Below are positions 55,480 to 64,000 of a stretch of 64,000 nucleotides of DNA, piece after piece (positions within the stretch are counted from its first letter, which is position 1; the number at the start of each line of letters is the position of its first letter). The DNA is from JBBROS01 sp963792675 (GTDB taxonomy: Bacteria; Pseudomonadota; Alphaproteobacteria; Acetobacterales; Acetobacteraceae): contig CAWBWT010000002.1 of NCBI GenBank assembly GCA_963792675.1, forward strand, positions 1-64,000, in the 5' to 3' direction. The notes beneath the pieces are model-generated. The model was not told the DNA's origin and searched no databases. It was given only the letters and a program-made list of their open reading frames with translations. A program made the position numbers and the translations under genes.

Positions 55480-55965
55480 TTATTTCTCCGTCAGCGTCTT
55501 GATGTTGTCCAAGCCGCTCCGGTAGAGGCCGGTGACGGCCTTGCTCGATGCGTCGTCGTCGGCGCCGCCGGCCGGCTTGAACGTGCCGTGCCAGGTCACC
55601 AGCGAACCGCCCGCGGCCGGGGCGACGGTGATCGTGGACGTGTAGGCGGTCACCGGCAGCACCTTCGGGTCGACCTGGGTGATCGCGTAAGTGTAGCTGT
55701 GCTCGCCATGGGCGGTCAGCCGCTCCGTCACCTTCGGGTTGCCCGGCGCCTTCAGCGTGATGACCCGCACCGATCCCACCGCATCCAGCCGGTCGGCCGG
55801 GCTGCTGACCACGCCGGGAAGCCAGGCATGGATGGCGTCGAAGTGGCCGATCAGCGACCAGACCCGGTCCGGCGGCGCGCTGGTATTGACCGTCTCCTTC
55901 ACCTCCACCGCCAGCGCCGGCAGGGATAGCGCGGCAAAGGCGGCCGCGGCGATCAGGATGCGCAT
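55480..55965 (-). CDS. Secreted SRPBCC-domain protein
   Basis: 161 residues with a cleavable signal peptide (MRILIAAAAFAALSLPALA). VKETVNTSAPPDRVWSLIGHFDAIHAWLPG is the polyketide cyclase/SRPBCC opening strand and helix; LVTWHGTFKP is a later strand. It is a predicted periplasmic hydrophobic-ligand-binding protein. Function unknown. Confidence 0.8.
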   Translation of the reverse strand: MRILIAAAAFAALSLPALAVEVKETVNTSAPPDRVWSLIGHFDAIHAWLPGVVSSPADRLDAVGSVRVITLKAPGNPKVTERLTAHGEHSYTYAITQVDPKVLPVTAYTSTITVAPAAGGSLVTWHGTFKPAGGADDDASSKAVTGLYRSGLDNIKTLTEK

Positions 55966-56088
55966 GGTGGTTTCCTCCAGGTTTGTTGCTTGCTCGGACT
56001 GGAGGGCAGCGGGTCCGCCATGTCAAGCGAGCCCTTGCAACATCAGCGGTTCCGTTCGAGTCTCACCGCCAACAGGAGGATCGCACCC

Positions 56089-57255
56089 ATGAACCACTGC
56101 ATCGTGGGCTGGGCCCACACGACGTTCGGCAAGCACGAGGGCGTCGACGTCGAGGGGCTGATCGACCAGGTGGCCGGTGCGGCCATCGCCGACGCCGGGA
56201 TCACCGCCGACGAGATCGACGCGACCTTCGTCGGCCTATTCAACAACGGTTTCTCCCGACAGGATTTCCCGAGCTCGCTGCCGATGCAGTCGCTGGACGC
56301 ACTCCGCTTCAAGCCCGCCACCCGCTACGAGAACGCCTGCGCGTCCGGGTCCGCCGCCATCCACGGGGCGCGCGACTTTCTGTCCGCCGGGCGCGGCCGG
56401 TTCACGCTGGTTGTAGGCGCGGAAAAAATGACCGGGCTGCCCAACGCCCAGGTCGGCGACAACCTGCTCGGCGCCTGCTACCGCCGCGAGGAAGGCGACA
56501 TCCAGGCCGGGTTCGCCGGCGTGTTCGGCCGCATCGCCGAGCGCTACTTCCAGGCCAACGGCGACCAATCTGACGCGCTCGCCGCCATTGCCGCCAAGAA
56601 CCACAAGAACGGCGTGGACAACCCCTACGCGCAGATGCGCAAGGACCTCGGCTACGAGTTCTGCCGCACTGTCAGCGAGAAGAACCCCTACGTGGCGCCG
56701 CCCTTGAAGCGCACCGACTGCTCGCTCGTATCGGACGGCGCCGCCGCCCTGGTGATCACCGACGAGGAGACGGCACGCACGCTCGGCAAGGCGGTCCGCT
56801 TCCGCGCCGCCGTGCACGTCAACGACTTTTTGCCCCTGTCCCGCCGCGACCCGACCCGGTTCGAAGGCGCGCAACACGCCTGGACCCGCGCCTTCGCCGA
56901 CGCCGGCGTATCGCTCGATGACCTGTCGTTTGCCGAGGTGCACGACTGCTTCACCATCGCCGAGCTGCTCGCCTACGAGGCGATGGGCCTCGCCAAACCC
57001 GGCCAGGGCGCCCGCGCCGTGCTCGACGGCACCACCGCGGCCGGCGGCCGGCTGCCGGTCAACCGCAGCGGCGGGCTCAAGGCCAAGGGGCACCCGGTCG
57101 GCGCCACCGGCGTCAGCATGCACGTGATCGCGGCGATGCAATTGGCGGGCGAGGCCGGGGCGATGCAGCTTCCGAAGGCCGAGCTGGCCGGCGTGTTCAA
57201 CATGGGCGGCGCCGCCGTCGCCAACTACGTCAGCATCCTCGAACCGGTCCGCTAA
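56089..57255 (+). CDS. Thiolase-family protein (acetyl-CoA acetyltransferase-like)
   Basis: 388 residues with an AGGAGG site. Nucleophile Cys in ENACASGSAAIHGA (near 87-91). The active-site HDCFT near 285 and GGLKAKGHPVGATG near 338 are the later signatures. This is the SCP2/nondegradative thiolase subgroup rather than FadA. It heads a run with an acyl-CoA ligase and two PPC-domain genes. Chain length and substrate are unknown. Confidence 0.87.
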   Translation: MNHCIVGWAHTTFGKHEGVDVEGLIDQVAGAAIADAGITADEIDATFVGLFNNGFSRQDFPSSLPMQSLDALRFKPATRYENACASGSAAIHGARDFLSAGRGRFTLVVGAEKMTGLPNAQVGDNLLGACYRREEGDIQAGFAGVFGRIAERYFQANGDQSDALAAIAAKNHKNGVDNPYAQMRKDLGYEFCRTVSEKNPYVAPPLKRTDCSLVSDGAAALVITDEETARTLGKAVRFRAAVHVNDFLPLSRRDPTRFEGAQHAWTRAFADAGVSLDDLSFAEVHDCFTIAELLAYEAMGLAKPGQGARAVLDGTTAAGGRLPVNRSGGLKAKGHPVGATGVSMHVIAAMQLAGEAGAMQLPKAELAGVFNMGGAAVANYVSILEPVR

Positions 57256-57269
57256 CTTAGCCGCCGGGC

Positions 57270-58817
57270 GTGATCCCGACCACCAACCTCGCGACGCTCC
57301 TGCTGCAGGCGGCGACGCGGCATCCGGACCGCCCGGGGCTGATCCGCGGCGACACGGTCTGGACCTGGCAGACGCTCGCCACCCGCGTCCGCGCCGCGGC
57401 GGCCGGGCTGCGCGCGGCCGGGGTGCGGCATGGCGACCGCATCCTGGTGCATGGCCGCAACGGCCCGGCGCTGTTCGAGTCGATGTGGGCCACCTGGATG
57501 CTCGGCGCCGTCTGGGTGCCGACCAACGTCCGGCTCACCCCGGCCGAGACCGCCTATCTCGCCCAATCCTCCGGCGCCGCCGTGCATGTGTTCGACGCCG
57601 GTTTCGCGGGGCACGCAGTCGCCGCCCGCGACGCCAACCCGGCCTGCCGCCTCGAGCTGGATCTCGGCCCTGCCTGGGACGCCTTGCAAGCGCACGGCAG
57701 CATCGAGCACCCGGTGGACGTGGACCGCGACGATCCCTGCTGGTTCTTCTACACCTCCGGCACCACCGGCCGGCCCAAGGCCGGCGTGCTCACCCACGGC
57801 CAGATGGCCTTCGTCGTCACCAACCACCTGTGCGACCTGATGCCCGGCACGACCGAGCGCGACGTCTCGCTAGTGGTCGCACCCCTGTCGCACGGCGCCG
57901 GCGTGCATGCGGTGGTGAATGTCGCCCGCGCCGCTGCCAGCGTGCTGCCGGACGGCGAGCGGCTCGACTGCGCCGAGGCCTGGCGGCTGGTCGAGCGGCA
58001 CCGGGTCACCAACATCTTCACCGTCCCCACCATCCTGACCCTGCTGACCCGGGCGCCGGAGGTCGACACGCACGACCATTCGTCGCTGCGCTACGTGATC
58101 TACGCCGGCGCGCCGATGTATCGCGCCGACCAGCAGCATGCGCTCCGGAAGTTGGGGCCGGTGCTGGTGCAGTATTTCGGGCTCGGCGAGGTGACCGGCA
58201 ACATCACCGTGCTGCCGCCGCATTTGCACAGCGCCGACGACGACCCCGCCTTCCCGATCGGCAGTTGCGGCCTGCCGCGCACCGGCATGGACATTGCCAT
58301 CCTGACGCCGGACGGCGCACGCCTCAGTTCGGGGGAGACCGGCGAGATCTGCGTCCGCGGCCCGGCGGTATTCGCCGGCTACCACGATAACCCCGAGGCG
58401 ACGGCCAAGACCTTCGCCCATGGCTGGTTCCACACCGGTGACCTCGGCCACCTCGACGCGCGCGGCTTCCTTTATATCACCGGCCGGGCGAGCGACATGT
58501 TCATCTCCGGCGGCAGCAACGTCTATCCGCGCGAGATCGAGGAGGCGCTGCTGCTGCATCCCGCCGTCGCCGAAGCCTGCATCGTCGGCCTGCCGCATCC
58601 GAAATGGGGCGAGAGTGGGGTTGCGGTGCTGGTCCTGCGTCCCGGTGCGGCGGCCTCGCCGGCGGAGTTGCGCGCGCATCTCGAACCGCGCCTGGCCCGC
58701 TACAAGCACCCGGCGGAGTACCGTTTCTGGTCGGAGCTGCCGAAGTCCGGCTACGGCAAGGTCGCGAAGATGGACATCAAGCGCCGCCTCGAAACCGAGG
58801 GCGGGGTGTTCGGATGA
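57270..58817 (+). CDS. AMP-forming acyl-CoA synthetase/ligase
   Basis: 515 residues, GTG start. P-loop FFYTSGTTGRPKAGVLTHGQ near 158-177, YFGLGEVTGN, GDLGHLDARGFLYITGR and the C-terminal catalytic Lys in GYGKVAKMD are intact. It probably activates a short or aromatic acid for the adjacent thiolase. The next gene begins 16 bases later. Confidence 0.9.
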   Translation: MIPTTNLATLLLQAATRHPDRPGLIRGDTVWTWQTLATRVRAAAAGLRAAGVRHGDRILVHGRNGPALFESMWATWMLGAVWVPTNVRLTPAETAYLAQSSGAAVHVFDAGFAGHAVAARDANPACRLELDLGPAWDALQAHGSIEHPVDVDRDDPCWFFYTSGTTGRPKAGVLTHGQMAFVVTNHLCDLMPGTTERDVSLVVAPLSHGAGVHAVVNVARAAASVLPDGERLDCAEAWRLVERHRVTNIFTVPTILTLLTRAPEVDTHDHSSLRYVIYAGAPMYRADQQHALRKLGPVLVQYFGLGEVTGNITVLPPHLHSADDDPAFPIGSCGLPRTGMDIAILTPDGARLSSGETGEICVRGPAVFAGYHDNPEATAKTFAHGWFHTGDLGHLDARGFLYITGRASDMFISGGSNVYPREIEEALLLHPAVAEACIVGLPHPKWGESGVAVLVLRPGAAASPAELRAHLEPRLARYKHPAEYRFWSELPKSGYGKVAKMDIKRRLETEGGVFG

Positions 58818-58833
58818 TCCCCCGGCGCGGCCG

Positions 58834-59313
58834 ATGATCGCCGTTAATGCCGGGCCGGCACGCCAAGCCCGTCTGGTCCTTGCGCCCGGCCGCACGATGC
58901 TCGACGCCGTCGCCGAAGCCCTCGGCGGCCTCGGCTGGCGGTCGGCGACGCTGCAGCTGCTCGGCGGTCCCTTGGCGCGGGCCGTGTTCACCTGCTCCGT
59001 GCTGACGCCGGGCGGACCGCGCTGGATCGACTATGGCCCGCGACGCGACGCCGGCGCCTGCTGGCTGGTGCTCGGCTCCGCCACCTTCGGCGCCGCCCTC
59101 GACGGCGGCCCGGCGCTGCACTGCCACGCCATGCTGGCCGACGCCCGGCGCGGTGCCCCAGGCGGCGTTCAGGGCGGCCATATCGTGCCGGAGGAGACCG
59201 TCATTGGCCGGGACGGCCTCGTCGCCCACGCCGTGTCCGGCGCCGAAGCCGGGTTCCGCATCACCGGCGACGCGACCGGCTTCAACCTGCTGAGCCCCGC
59301 CGCATGGACCTGA
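58834..59313 (+). CDS. PPC-domain (DUF296) protein, first of a tandem pair
   Basis: 159 residues. The PPC fold is indicated by LAPGRTMLDAVAEAL, the metal-type HCHAMLADA and GGHIVPEETVIGRDGLV. PPC domains occur in plant AHL proteins and stand-alone in prokaryotes, where their function is unclear. The ATG at 58834 is used. Its stop overlaps the next ATG by 10 bases. Confidence 0.7.
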   Translation: MIAVNAGPARQARLVLAPGRTMLDAVAEALGGLGWRSATLQLLGGPLARAVFTCSVLTPGGPRWIDYGPRRDAGACWLVLGSATFGAALDGGPALHCHAMLADARRGAPGGVQGGHIVPEETVIGRDGLVAHAVSGAEAGFRITGDATGFNLLSPAAWT

Positions 59314-59633
59314 TCCTGGGTCGCCTGCGTCGCGGCGACGACCTCGTGGAGGGGATCGAGGCGCTGGCCCGCGAACACGGCCTCACCCGCGCCATTGTGC
59401 GCTGCGGTCCTGGCAGCCTCGACGCCGGCTGCGTCCAGGCCGGCGGGGCACCGGCCGACATACCCGGGCCCGGCGCCGAACTGCTGACCCTTTACGGCGA
59501 GATCGGGCCCGACGGCGCGTCGCTCCACGGCGTCGTCGCCGATCCCGACGCCCGCATCTACGCCGGCCGCTTCCTGCGCGGTCGCAACCCGGTCTGCATC
59601 ACGGTCGAGGTCGCGCTCGAGCCCATGGGCTGA
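59304..59633 (+). CDS. PPC-domain (DUF296) protein, second of a tandem pair
   Basis: 109 residues. GRLRRGDDLVEGIEALAREHGLTRA and VRCGPGSLDAGCV are the standard PPC opening and core; LHGVVADPDARIYAG fits the His strand. It is shorter than its neighbour and a paralogue at low identity. Its last 35 bases overlap the convergent MFS gene. Confidence 0.7.
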   Translation: MDLILGRLRRGDDLVEGIEALAREHGLTRAIVRCGPGSLDAGCVQAGGAPADIPGPGAELLTLYGEIGPDGASLHGVVADPDARIYAGRFLRGRNPVCITVEVALEPMG

Positions 59634-60781
59634 CGACGAGCAGCGCCGCGACGACCAGCATCGCGGCTGCCAGCACCGACGGCGCCGCAAAGCCGCCGGT
59701 GCGCGCCAGCAGCACCCCCGCGACCAGCGGCCCCGCCACCTGGCCGGCGCCGAACCCGACCGTGATCAGCGCGAAGGCCTGCCCCAGCCCGGCAGGCGGC
59801 ACCACCTCCCGCGCCGCTGCGAAGCCCAGCGCCGTGATCCCCATGAAGGTGAGGCCCAGCAGCGCCGCCGCGATCAGCGCCGCCCGCCACTCCGGTCCAG
59901 ACCCCGCCCGCCGCCACGCCGGCTGCCTCGAGCAGACACGCCAGCGCGTAAGCCCGCCGGGGCCCGACCCGGGCGGCGACCCGGCTCCAACCCGCCACCG
60001 ACGGGATGGAGGCCAGCCCGACCAGCAGCCAGACGAACGGTTCCGCCCGCGCCGCCGGCGAGGCACGCACCACCGCGACCAGGAAGGTGGCGGTCACGAC
60101 ATAGCCGAAGCCGAACAGCAGGTGGCACAACGACAACAGCCACGGCCTCGCAGCCTTGCCAGCGGCGCGCACCGGCGCAGCGTCGCCGTTGGTAGGTCCG
60201 ATCAGCAACCAGACGACCGGTACCGGCGCGGCACTCAGCAGGCCCGCTCCGATCCACAAGCTGCGCCAGTCGCCCCCCGCGGCTTCTATCCCGCTCACCA
60301 GCAGCGCGGAGGCGGCGATCCCCGCCCCGACGCCGGCGAAATGCAGGGCGCTCAGATGGCCGGCGCCGGCCGCGGCGAGCCGGTCCAGCACAAGCGAGGA
60401 CCCGGTCACAAGCACGACTGCACTTGCCACGCCGCCGGCGAAGCGAAGCGCGGCCAATCCCGGCAAGCCGGAGAATGCGGCCATTGCCGCCGTGCAGATC
60501 GCGCCAGCGAGCAGCGCTGCCGTCAGCCAGGCCCGCCGGGCGCCGCCGTCGATCGGGATGGCCGTCAGCGCGATGGCGCCGGCCAGGTATCCGGCGAAAT
60601 TGGCCGAAGCGACCAGTCCGGCCTCCGCCGGAGACCAGCCGAGCCCCGTCGCCATGGGCGGGAGGATCGGTGTGTAAACGAAGCGCCCCACCCCCATCCC
60701 GGAGGCGAGCGACAGAAGTCCGGACAAGGCCGTCCGGCCGGGAGTATCGCGGCTCGGAACGGCTGGGCTGGACAGCGGCAT
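59599..60781 (-). pseudogene. YbfB/YjiJ-type MFS transporter, frameshifted
   Basis: 12-helix exporter of about 393 residues when repaired, resembling YbfB/YjiJ. LLSLASGMGVGRFVYTPILPPM is the family's opening. It carries SALHFAGVGAGIAASALLVSGIEAAGG mid-protein. One extra G near 59878 breaks the frame, which resumes ALIAAALLGLTFMGITALG and ends at 59599. The start is ATG 60781. Substrate unknown. Confidence 0.72.
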
Positions 60782-60878
60782 AAACCCACGGTGCACCAGC
60801 CTGCCAGCCGCGAGAACTGGCTCGAAAGCCACACCTGGTGTCCAGTTTCCGGAGGGCTGCTGCCCAGCGGATTAGGGC

Positions 60879-60907
60879 GTGGCCGGAGCGGCAACCGCTC
60901 CGGCCAC
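60879..60907 (-). terminator. Long GC hairpin after the aceA/small-protein transcript
   Basis: GTGGCCGGAGCGG and CCGCTCCGGCCAC form a perfect 13-bp stem with a 3-base loop. It lies 24 bases after the small-protein stop, and no other gene ends there. There is no T-tract, so termination type is uncertain. Confidence 0.55.
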
Positions 60908-60930
60908 GAACGGCGTAGTAACTGGCGCGG

Positions 60931-61083
60931 CTAGTCCGCGTGATGCAGGTCGTCGTGGATGACGCTGCTGGGCGTGTTCACCATCGACGCGTCCGCGACC
61001 CGCGGCATCGCCTCGCGGTCGCAACCGTCGCAAGCCCAATCATGGCCGTGAACCAGGCCGTCGTCGAAATCGTCGTGGGACAT
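60931..61083 (-). CDS. 50-residue acidic, His-rich CxxC protein in the aceA operon
   Basis: ATG 61083 to TAG 60931, with GGAG upstream at normal spacing. The translation starts MSHDDFDDGLVHGHDW, contains CDGC, and ends HDDLHHAD. It has 10 Asp, 6 His and two Cys in 50 residues, suggesting metal or redox binding. It begins 27 bases after the aceA stop on the same strand and precedes a strong hairpin. It is too short for routine gene callers and is not a family I know. Confidence 0.65.
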   Translation of the reverse strand: MSHDDFDDGLVHGHDWACDGCDREAMPRVADASMVNTPSSVIHDDLHHAD

Positions 61084-61110
61084 GAGCGTTCTCCGTTCTT
61101 TCTTGCTGCG

Positions 61111-62452
61111 TTAAGCCGGGACAACCGTCTTGGACGCCGCTGCAGGCGCCTTGTCGTGGAACTGTGCGGTTTCGGTGCTGTGCGCCATCGCCGTCGTGCT
61201 GCTGCGGCCGCCCGATGCCGCGGTGGCCACGGCGTCGAAGTAGCTGACGCCGACCTCGCGCTGGTGCTTGGTCGCGGTGTAGCCGTACTGCTCGGACGCG
61301 AATTCCGCCTGCTGCAGCTCGGAGTAGGCGGCCATGCCGCGGGCCTTGTAGGCGCGCGCCAGCTCGAACATCCCGTGGTTCAAGTTGTGGAACCCGGCCA
61401 GGGTGATGAACTGGAACTTGTAGCCCATGGCGCCGATCTCGCGCTGGAACGCTTCCGCCTGGGCTTCGCCCATCTTCCGCTTCCAGTTGAACGAGGGCGA
61501 GCAGTTATAGGCCAGCATCTTGCCCGGGAACTGCTTGTGGATGGCCTCGGCAAAGGCGCGCGCGTCGTCCAGGTCCGGCTCCGACGTTTCCCACCACAGC
61601 AGGTCGGCGTAGGGCGCGTAAGCCAGGCCGCGGGCAATCGCGTAGTCCTTGCCTGCATCCTTCCTTGATGCGGAAGAAGCCCTCGGCGGTCCGCTCGCCG
61701 GACAGGAACGGGCGGTCGCGCTCGTCGATGTCGCTGGTGAGCAGCTGCGCGCTTTCGGCGTCGGTGCGGCACAGCAGCACGGTGCTGACCCCCTCGACAT
61801 CGGCCGCGAGGCGGGCGGCGTTCAGGGTGCGGATGTGCTGGCTGATCGGCACCAGCACCTTGCCGCCGAGATGGCCGCACTTCTTCTCGCTCGCGAGCTG
61901 GTCCTCGAAGTGGACGCCGGCCGCGCCGGCCTCGATCATGTGGCGCATCAGCTCGTAGGCGTTCAGCGCGCCGCCGAACCCGGCTTCCGCGTCGGCCACG
62001 ACCGGCGCCATCCAATAGGTCTGGTCGCCCGCGCCTTCCATCGCCGCGATCTGGTCGGCGCGGCGCAGCGCGTTGTTGATCCGCTTGACCACGTCCGGCA
62101 CCGAGTTCACCGGATACAGTGATTGGTCCGGATACATGGTGCCGGCCGTGTTGGCGTCCGCCGCGACCTGCCACCCCGAAAGGTAGATGGCCTTCAGCCC
62201 CGCCTTCACTTGCTGCAGTGCCTGATTGCCCGTGAGCGCGCCAAGCGTGTTTACATAAGGCTCAGACTTCAGCAGCTGCCATAGGCGCCGAGCTCCCATC
62301 TCGGCCAGCGTATGCTTGATGCGGAACGAGCCCGACAGACGCTCGACGTCGGCGGGGCTATAGTCGCGGCGGATGCCTTCGAAGCGATCCGGGGTTGGCG
62401 ACGACCCGGCTCCGCCATCGGGCGCGAAGCTGGGTTGGGGCGTGCTGCTCAT
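61111..62452 (-). pseudogene. aceA: Isocitrate lyase AceA, frameshifted
   Basis: Glyoxylate-bypass enzyme, about 446 residues when repaired. The active-site Cys is in SEKKCGHLGGK near 205. VADAEAGFGG, the N-terminal RFEGIRRDYSP and FQFITLAGFHNLNHGMFELA are present. One extra base at about 61657 shifts the frame between RIKEG and GKDYAIARG. ATG 62452 has an AGGTAGAG site. It is divergent to a ScfR-type regulator that probably controls it. Confidence 0.87.
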
Positions 62453-62590
62453 CTCTACCTGATCTCCTGGCGTTGGGGTCTTTGTCGCCCGTTGAGACAA
62501 TCAACGCAGTTGCAGCATGAAAAGAAAGCGGCGATAGAGACAGAACAGCGCAAGCACGTCACCGGCTTCACAGACGGCAGTATTGCGGAG

Positions 62591-62603
62591 AAAAGTTTGT
62601 AAA
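62591..62603 (+). promoter_or_regulatory. RamB-like 13-bp box at the regulator start codon
   Basis: The 13 bases AAAAGTTTGTAAA match the actinobacterial RamB consensus AAAACTTTGCAAA (as I recall it) at 11 of 13 positions and end on the A of the regulator's ATG. Position and homology of the regulator suit autoregulation. It is one site and untested in this lineage. Confidence 0.4.
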
Positions 62604-64000
62604 TGTCCCGCCCACTCATCGGCCGCACCATCCGCCGGCTCCGCACCGAGCGGACACTGTCGCAGCAGGCGTTGGCGGCCCGGCTCGGCATTTCGGCCAG
62701 CTACCTCAACCTGATCGAGCACGACCAGCGCGCCGTGACCGCTTCGCTGCTGCTGAAGCTCGGCACCGTGCTGCAGGCGGACCTGGCCGCGCTGTCCGGC
62801 AGCGCCGAGCGCCAACTCGAGAGCAGCCTGCGCGAGGTCATGGCCGACGCAGCACTCGGCCTGGAGCCGGTGCCCGACGCGGAGTTGCAGGCGCTGGCCG
62901 GCAGCGCGCCGGGCGCGGCACGGGCGATGATCGCGCTCTACCGGGCCTGGCGGGTGGCGCAGGAGGATGCGAGCGGCATCGCCCTGCCGAGCGGCCGCCG
63001 CATCCTGCTGCCGACCGAGGAAACGCGCGACTTCTTCCAGGACAGCGGCAACCATTTCCCCACGCTCGAAGCGCTGGCCGAGCAGGTCGCGACCCAGTGC
63101 GACGCCTCCTCCGCCGGCCTCGACCGCGCCATCGCCGAGCGGCTGGCCCGCGCTCACGCCGTCCGGGTCCGGGTCGGGCCGCTCGACACGCTGCGCCGCT
63201 ACGAGCCCGAAACCCGGGTGCTGGACCTGTCGGAGACGATGCGGCGCGAGACCCGCGCCTTCCATCTCGCGTTCCAACTCATGCTGCTTGAAGCGCGCGA
63301 CCTCGTCGAAACGCTGGTCGCGGCCGCGTCGCCCTCGACGCCCGAGGCGGCCGACCTGATCCGCGTCGGCCTGCTCAACTACGCCGCCGGCGCCCTGCTG
63401 CTGCCTTATGCGCCGATGCTGGACGCCGCACGCACCTTGCGCTACGACGTCGACACCCTGGCCGCGCGGTTCGGCGTCAGCTTCGAGCAGATCGCCCATC
63501 GGCTCAGCACCTTGCAACGCGACGGCGCCCGCGGCATCCCGTTCTTCTTCGTGCGCGTGGACCCGGCCGGCAACGTCGACAAGCGGTTCTCGGCGTCCGG
63601 CTTCCCCTTTGCCCGCTTCGGTGGCTCCTGCTCACGCTGGCTGATCCACACCGCGTTCACCGCGCCCGACCGGCTTTCGGTGCAGGCGGCGGAGCTGCCC
63701 GACGGCGCCGCATTCCTGTGCTTCGGCCGGGTGCTGACCGGCACGCCTCCGCGTTGGGGCGAGCCGCCGCCGCGCCATGTGGTGGCTCTCGGCTGCGACA
63801 TCGACCGGGCGCCGGAGGTGGTTTACTCGGACGGTCTCGACCTCGCCCGCCGGGTCGGCATCGGCCTGTCCTGCCGGCTGTGCGACCGCACCGATTGCCG
63901 CAGCCGAGCCTTCCCGCCGCTGCAGCATCGCCTGGTGATTGACCCGAACGAAGGCAGCGCGGTACCGTGGCGTTTCATCCCGGACAAGCCGGTTCGCCCG
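62603..64000 (+). CDS. ScfR/RamB-type XRE transcriptional regulator (truncated by window end)
   Basis: At least 466 residues, still open at the right edge. N-terminal XRE HTH: GRTIRRLRTERTLSQQALAARLGISASYLNLIEHDQR (7-43). The middle contains an IrrE/ImmA-like helical segment RETRAFHLAFQLMLLEARD without HExxH. The C-terminal DUF2083 domain has CSRWLIHTAFTAPD and the four-Cys-type CRLCDRTDCRSRAFP. This layout fits short-chain fatty acid/acetate regulators of glyoxylate genes such as aceA, which is adjacent and divergent. Confidence 0.9.
   Translation, partial: MSRPLIGRTIRRLRTERTLSQQALAARLGISASYLNLIEHDQRAVTASLLLKLGTVLQADLAALSGSAERQLESSLREVMADAALGLEPVPDAELQALAGSAPGAARAMIALYRAWRVAQEDASGIALPSGRRILLPTEETRDFFQDSGNHFPTLEALAEQVATQCDASSAGLDRAIAERLARAHAVRVRVGPLDTLRRYEPETRVLDLSETMRRETRAFHLAFQLMLLEARDLVETLVAAASPSTPEAADLIRVGLLNYAAGALLLPYAPMLDAARTLRYDVDTLAARFGVSFEQIAHRLSTLQRDGARGIPFFFVRVDPAGNVDKRFSASGFPFARFGGSCSRWLIHTAFTAPDRLSVQAAELPDGAAFLCFGRVLTGTPPRWGEPPPRHVVALGCDIDRAPEVVYSDGLDLARRVGIGLSCRLCDRTDCRSRAFPPLQHRLVIDPNEGSAVPWRFIPDKPVRP

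Overview
The window is very GC-rich (about 70% by eye), densely packed chromosomal DNA, with many 4-base start/stop overlaps and no intergenic gap above about 300 bases. The gene set points to an alphaproteobacterium, most likely Rhodospirillales/Acetobacteraceae. Evidence for this is a class I lysyl-tRNA synthetase, the trpB-trpA-accD-folC arrangement, a usg gene, CIRCE-controlled groESL, heme A synthase, a PEP-CTERM protein, and aceA divergent from a ScfR/RamB-type regulator. The family placement is inference. I saw no rRNA, tRNA or CRISPR array. No complete mobile element was seen, only a MITE-like palindromic repeat and a doubtful fragment at the left edge.

Layout. 0-9 kb: lytic transglycosylase, DUF1028 protein with a peptide-type binding protein, a ROK kinase overlapping glgX, and a divergent MarR/MATE pair. 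8.4-20 kb: MaoC protein, two paralogous lipoproteins, a lysK/mprF-like operon, a DinG-type helicase, TerB and catalase-like proteins, and two cold-shock genes. 19.5-22 kb: groESL with two CIRCE operators. 22-29 kb: VTT membrane protein and glycosyltransferase, then ctaA overlapping a PAS kinase-like gene, tldD and an SGNH hydrolase. 29-43 kb: BTAD/TPR regulator, gshA, ubiA, a METTL20-like methyltransferase, universal stress protein, APH-AAA protein, pdxH, fabI, aroC, an alpha/beta hydrolase, and TetR with a tiny lipoprotein. 43-50 kb: corA and trpBA-accD-folC-cupin-GNAT. 49-60 kb: PEP-CTERM protein, a flavoprotein, uronate dehydrogenase, amidase with a PheC-like protein, and a thiolase/acyl-CoA ligase/two-PPC operon. 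60-64 kb: MFS transporter, a 50-residue unannotated protein, aceA and its probable regulator.

Most interesting points. (1) The ROK kinase beside glgX has its domains in circularly permuted order. (2) The histidine-kinase-like gene translationally coupled to ctaA has Thr where the phospho-accepting His should be. (3) A 50-residue acidic, His-rich CxxC protein follows aceA in the same orientation. (4) lysK overlaps an mprF-like gene whose synthase domain is only half present. (5) There are clear operator candidates: two CIRCEs, a perfect 11+11 inverted repeat before the tiny lipoprotein/TetR genes, and a RamB-like box at the aceA regulator start.

Quality caveat. At least eleven single-base indels interrupt conserved genes (MATE, methyltransferase, usp, APH-AAA, fabI, aroC, MFS, aceA), and eight of them lie between 33.6 and 39.6 kb. 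Because fabI and aroC are normally essential, sequencing or assembly error is more likely than real gene decay. Coordinates for these genes span the reconstructed reading frame.
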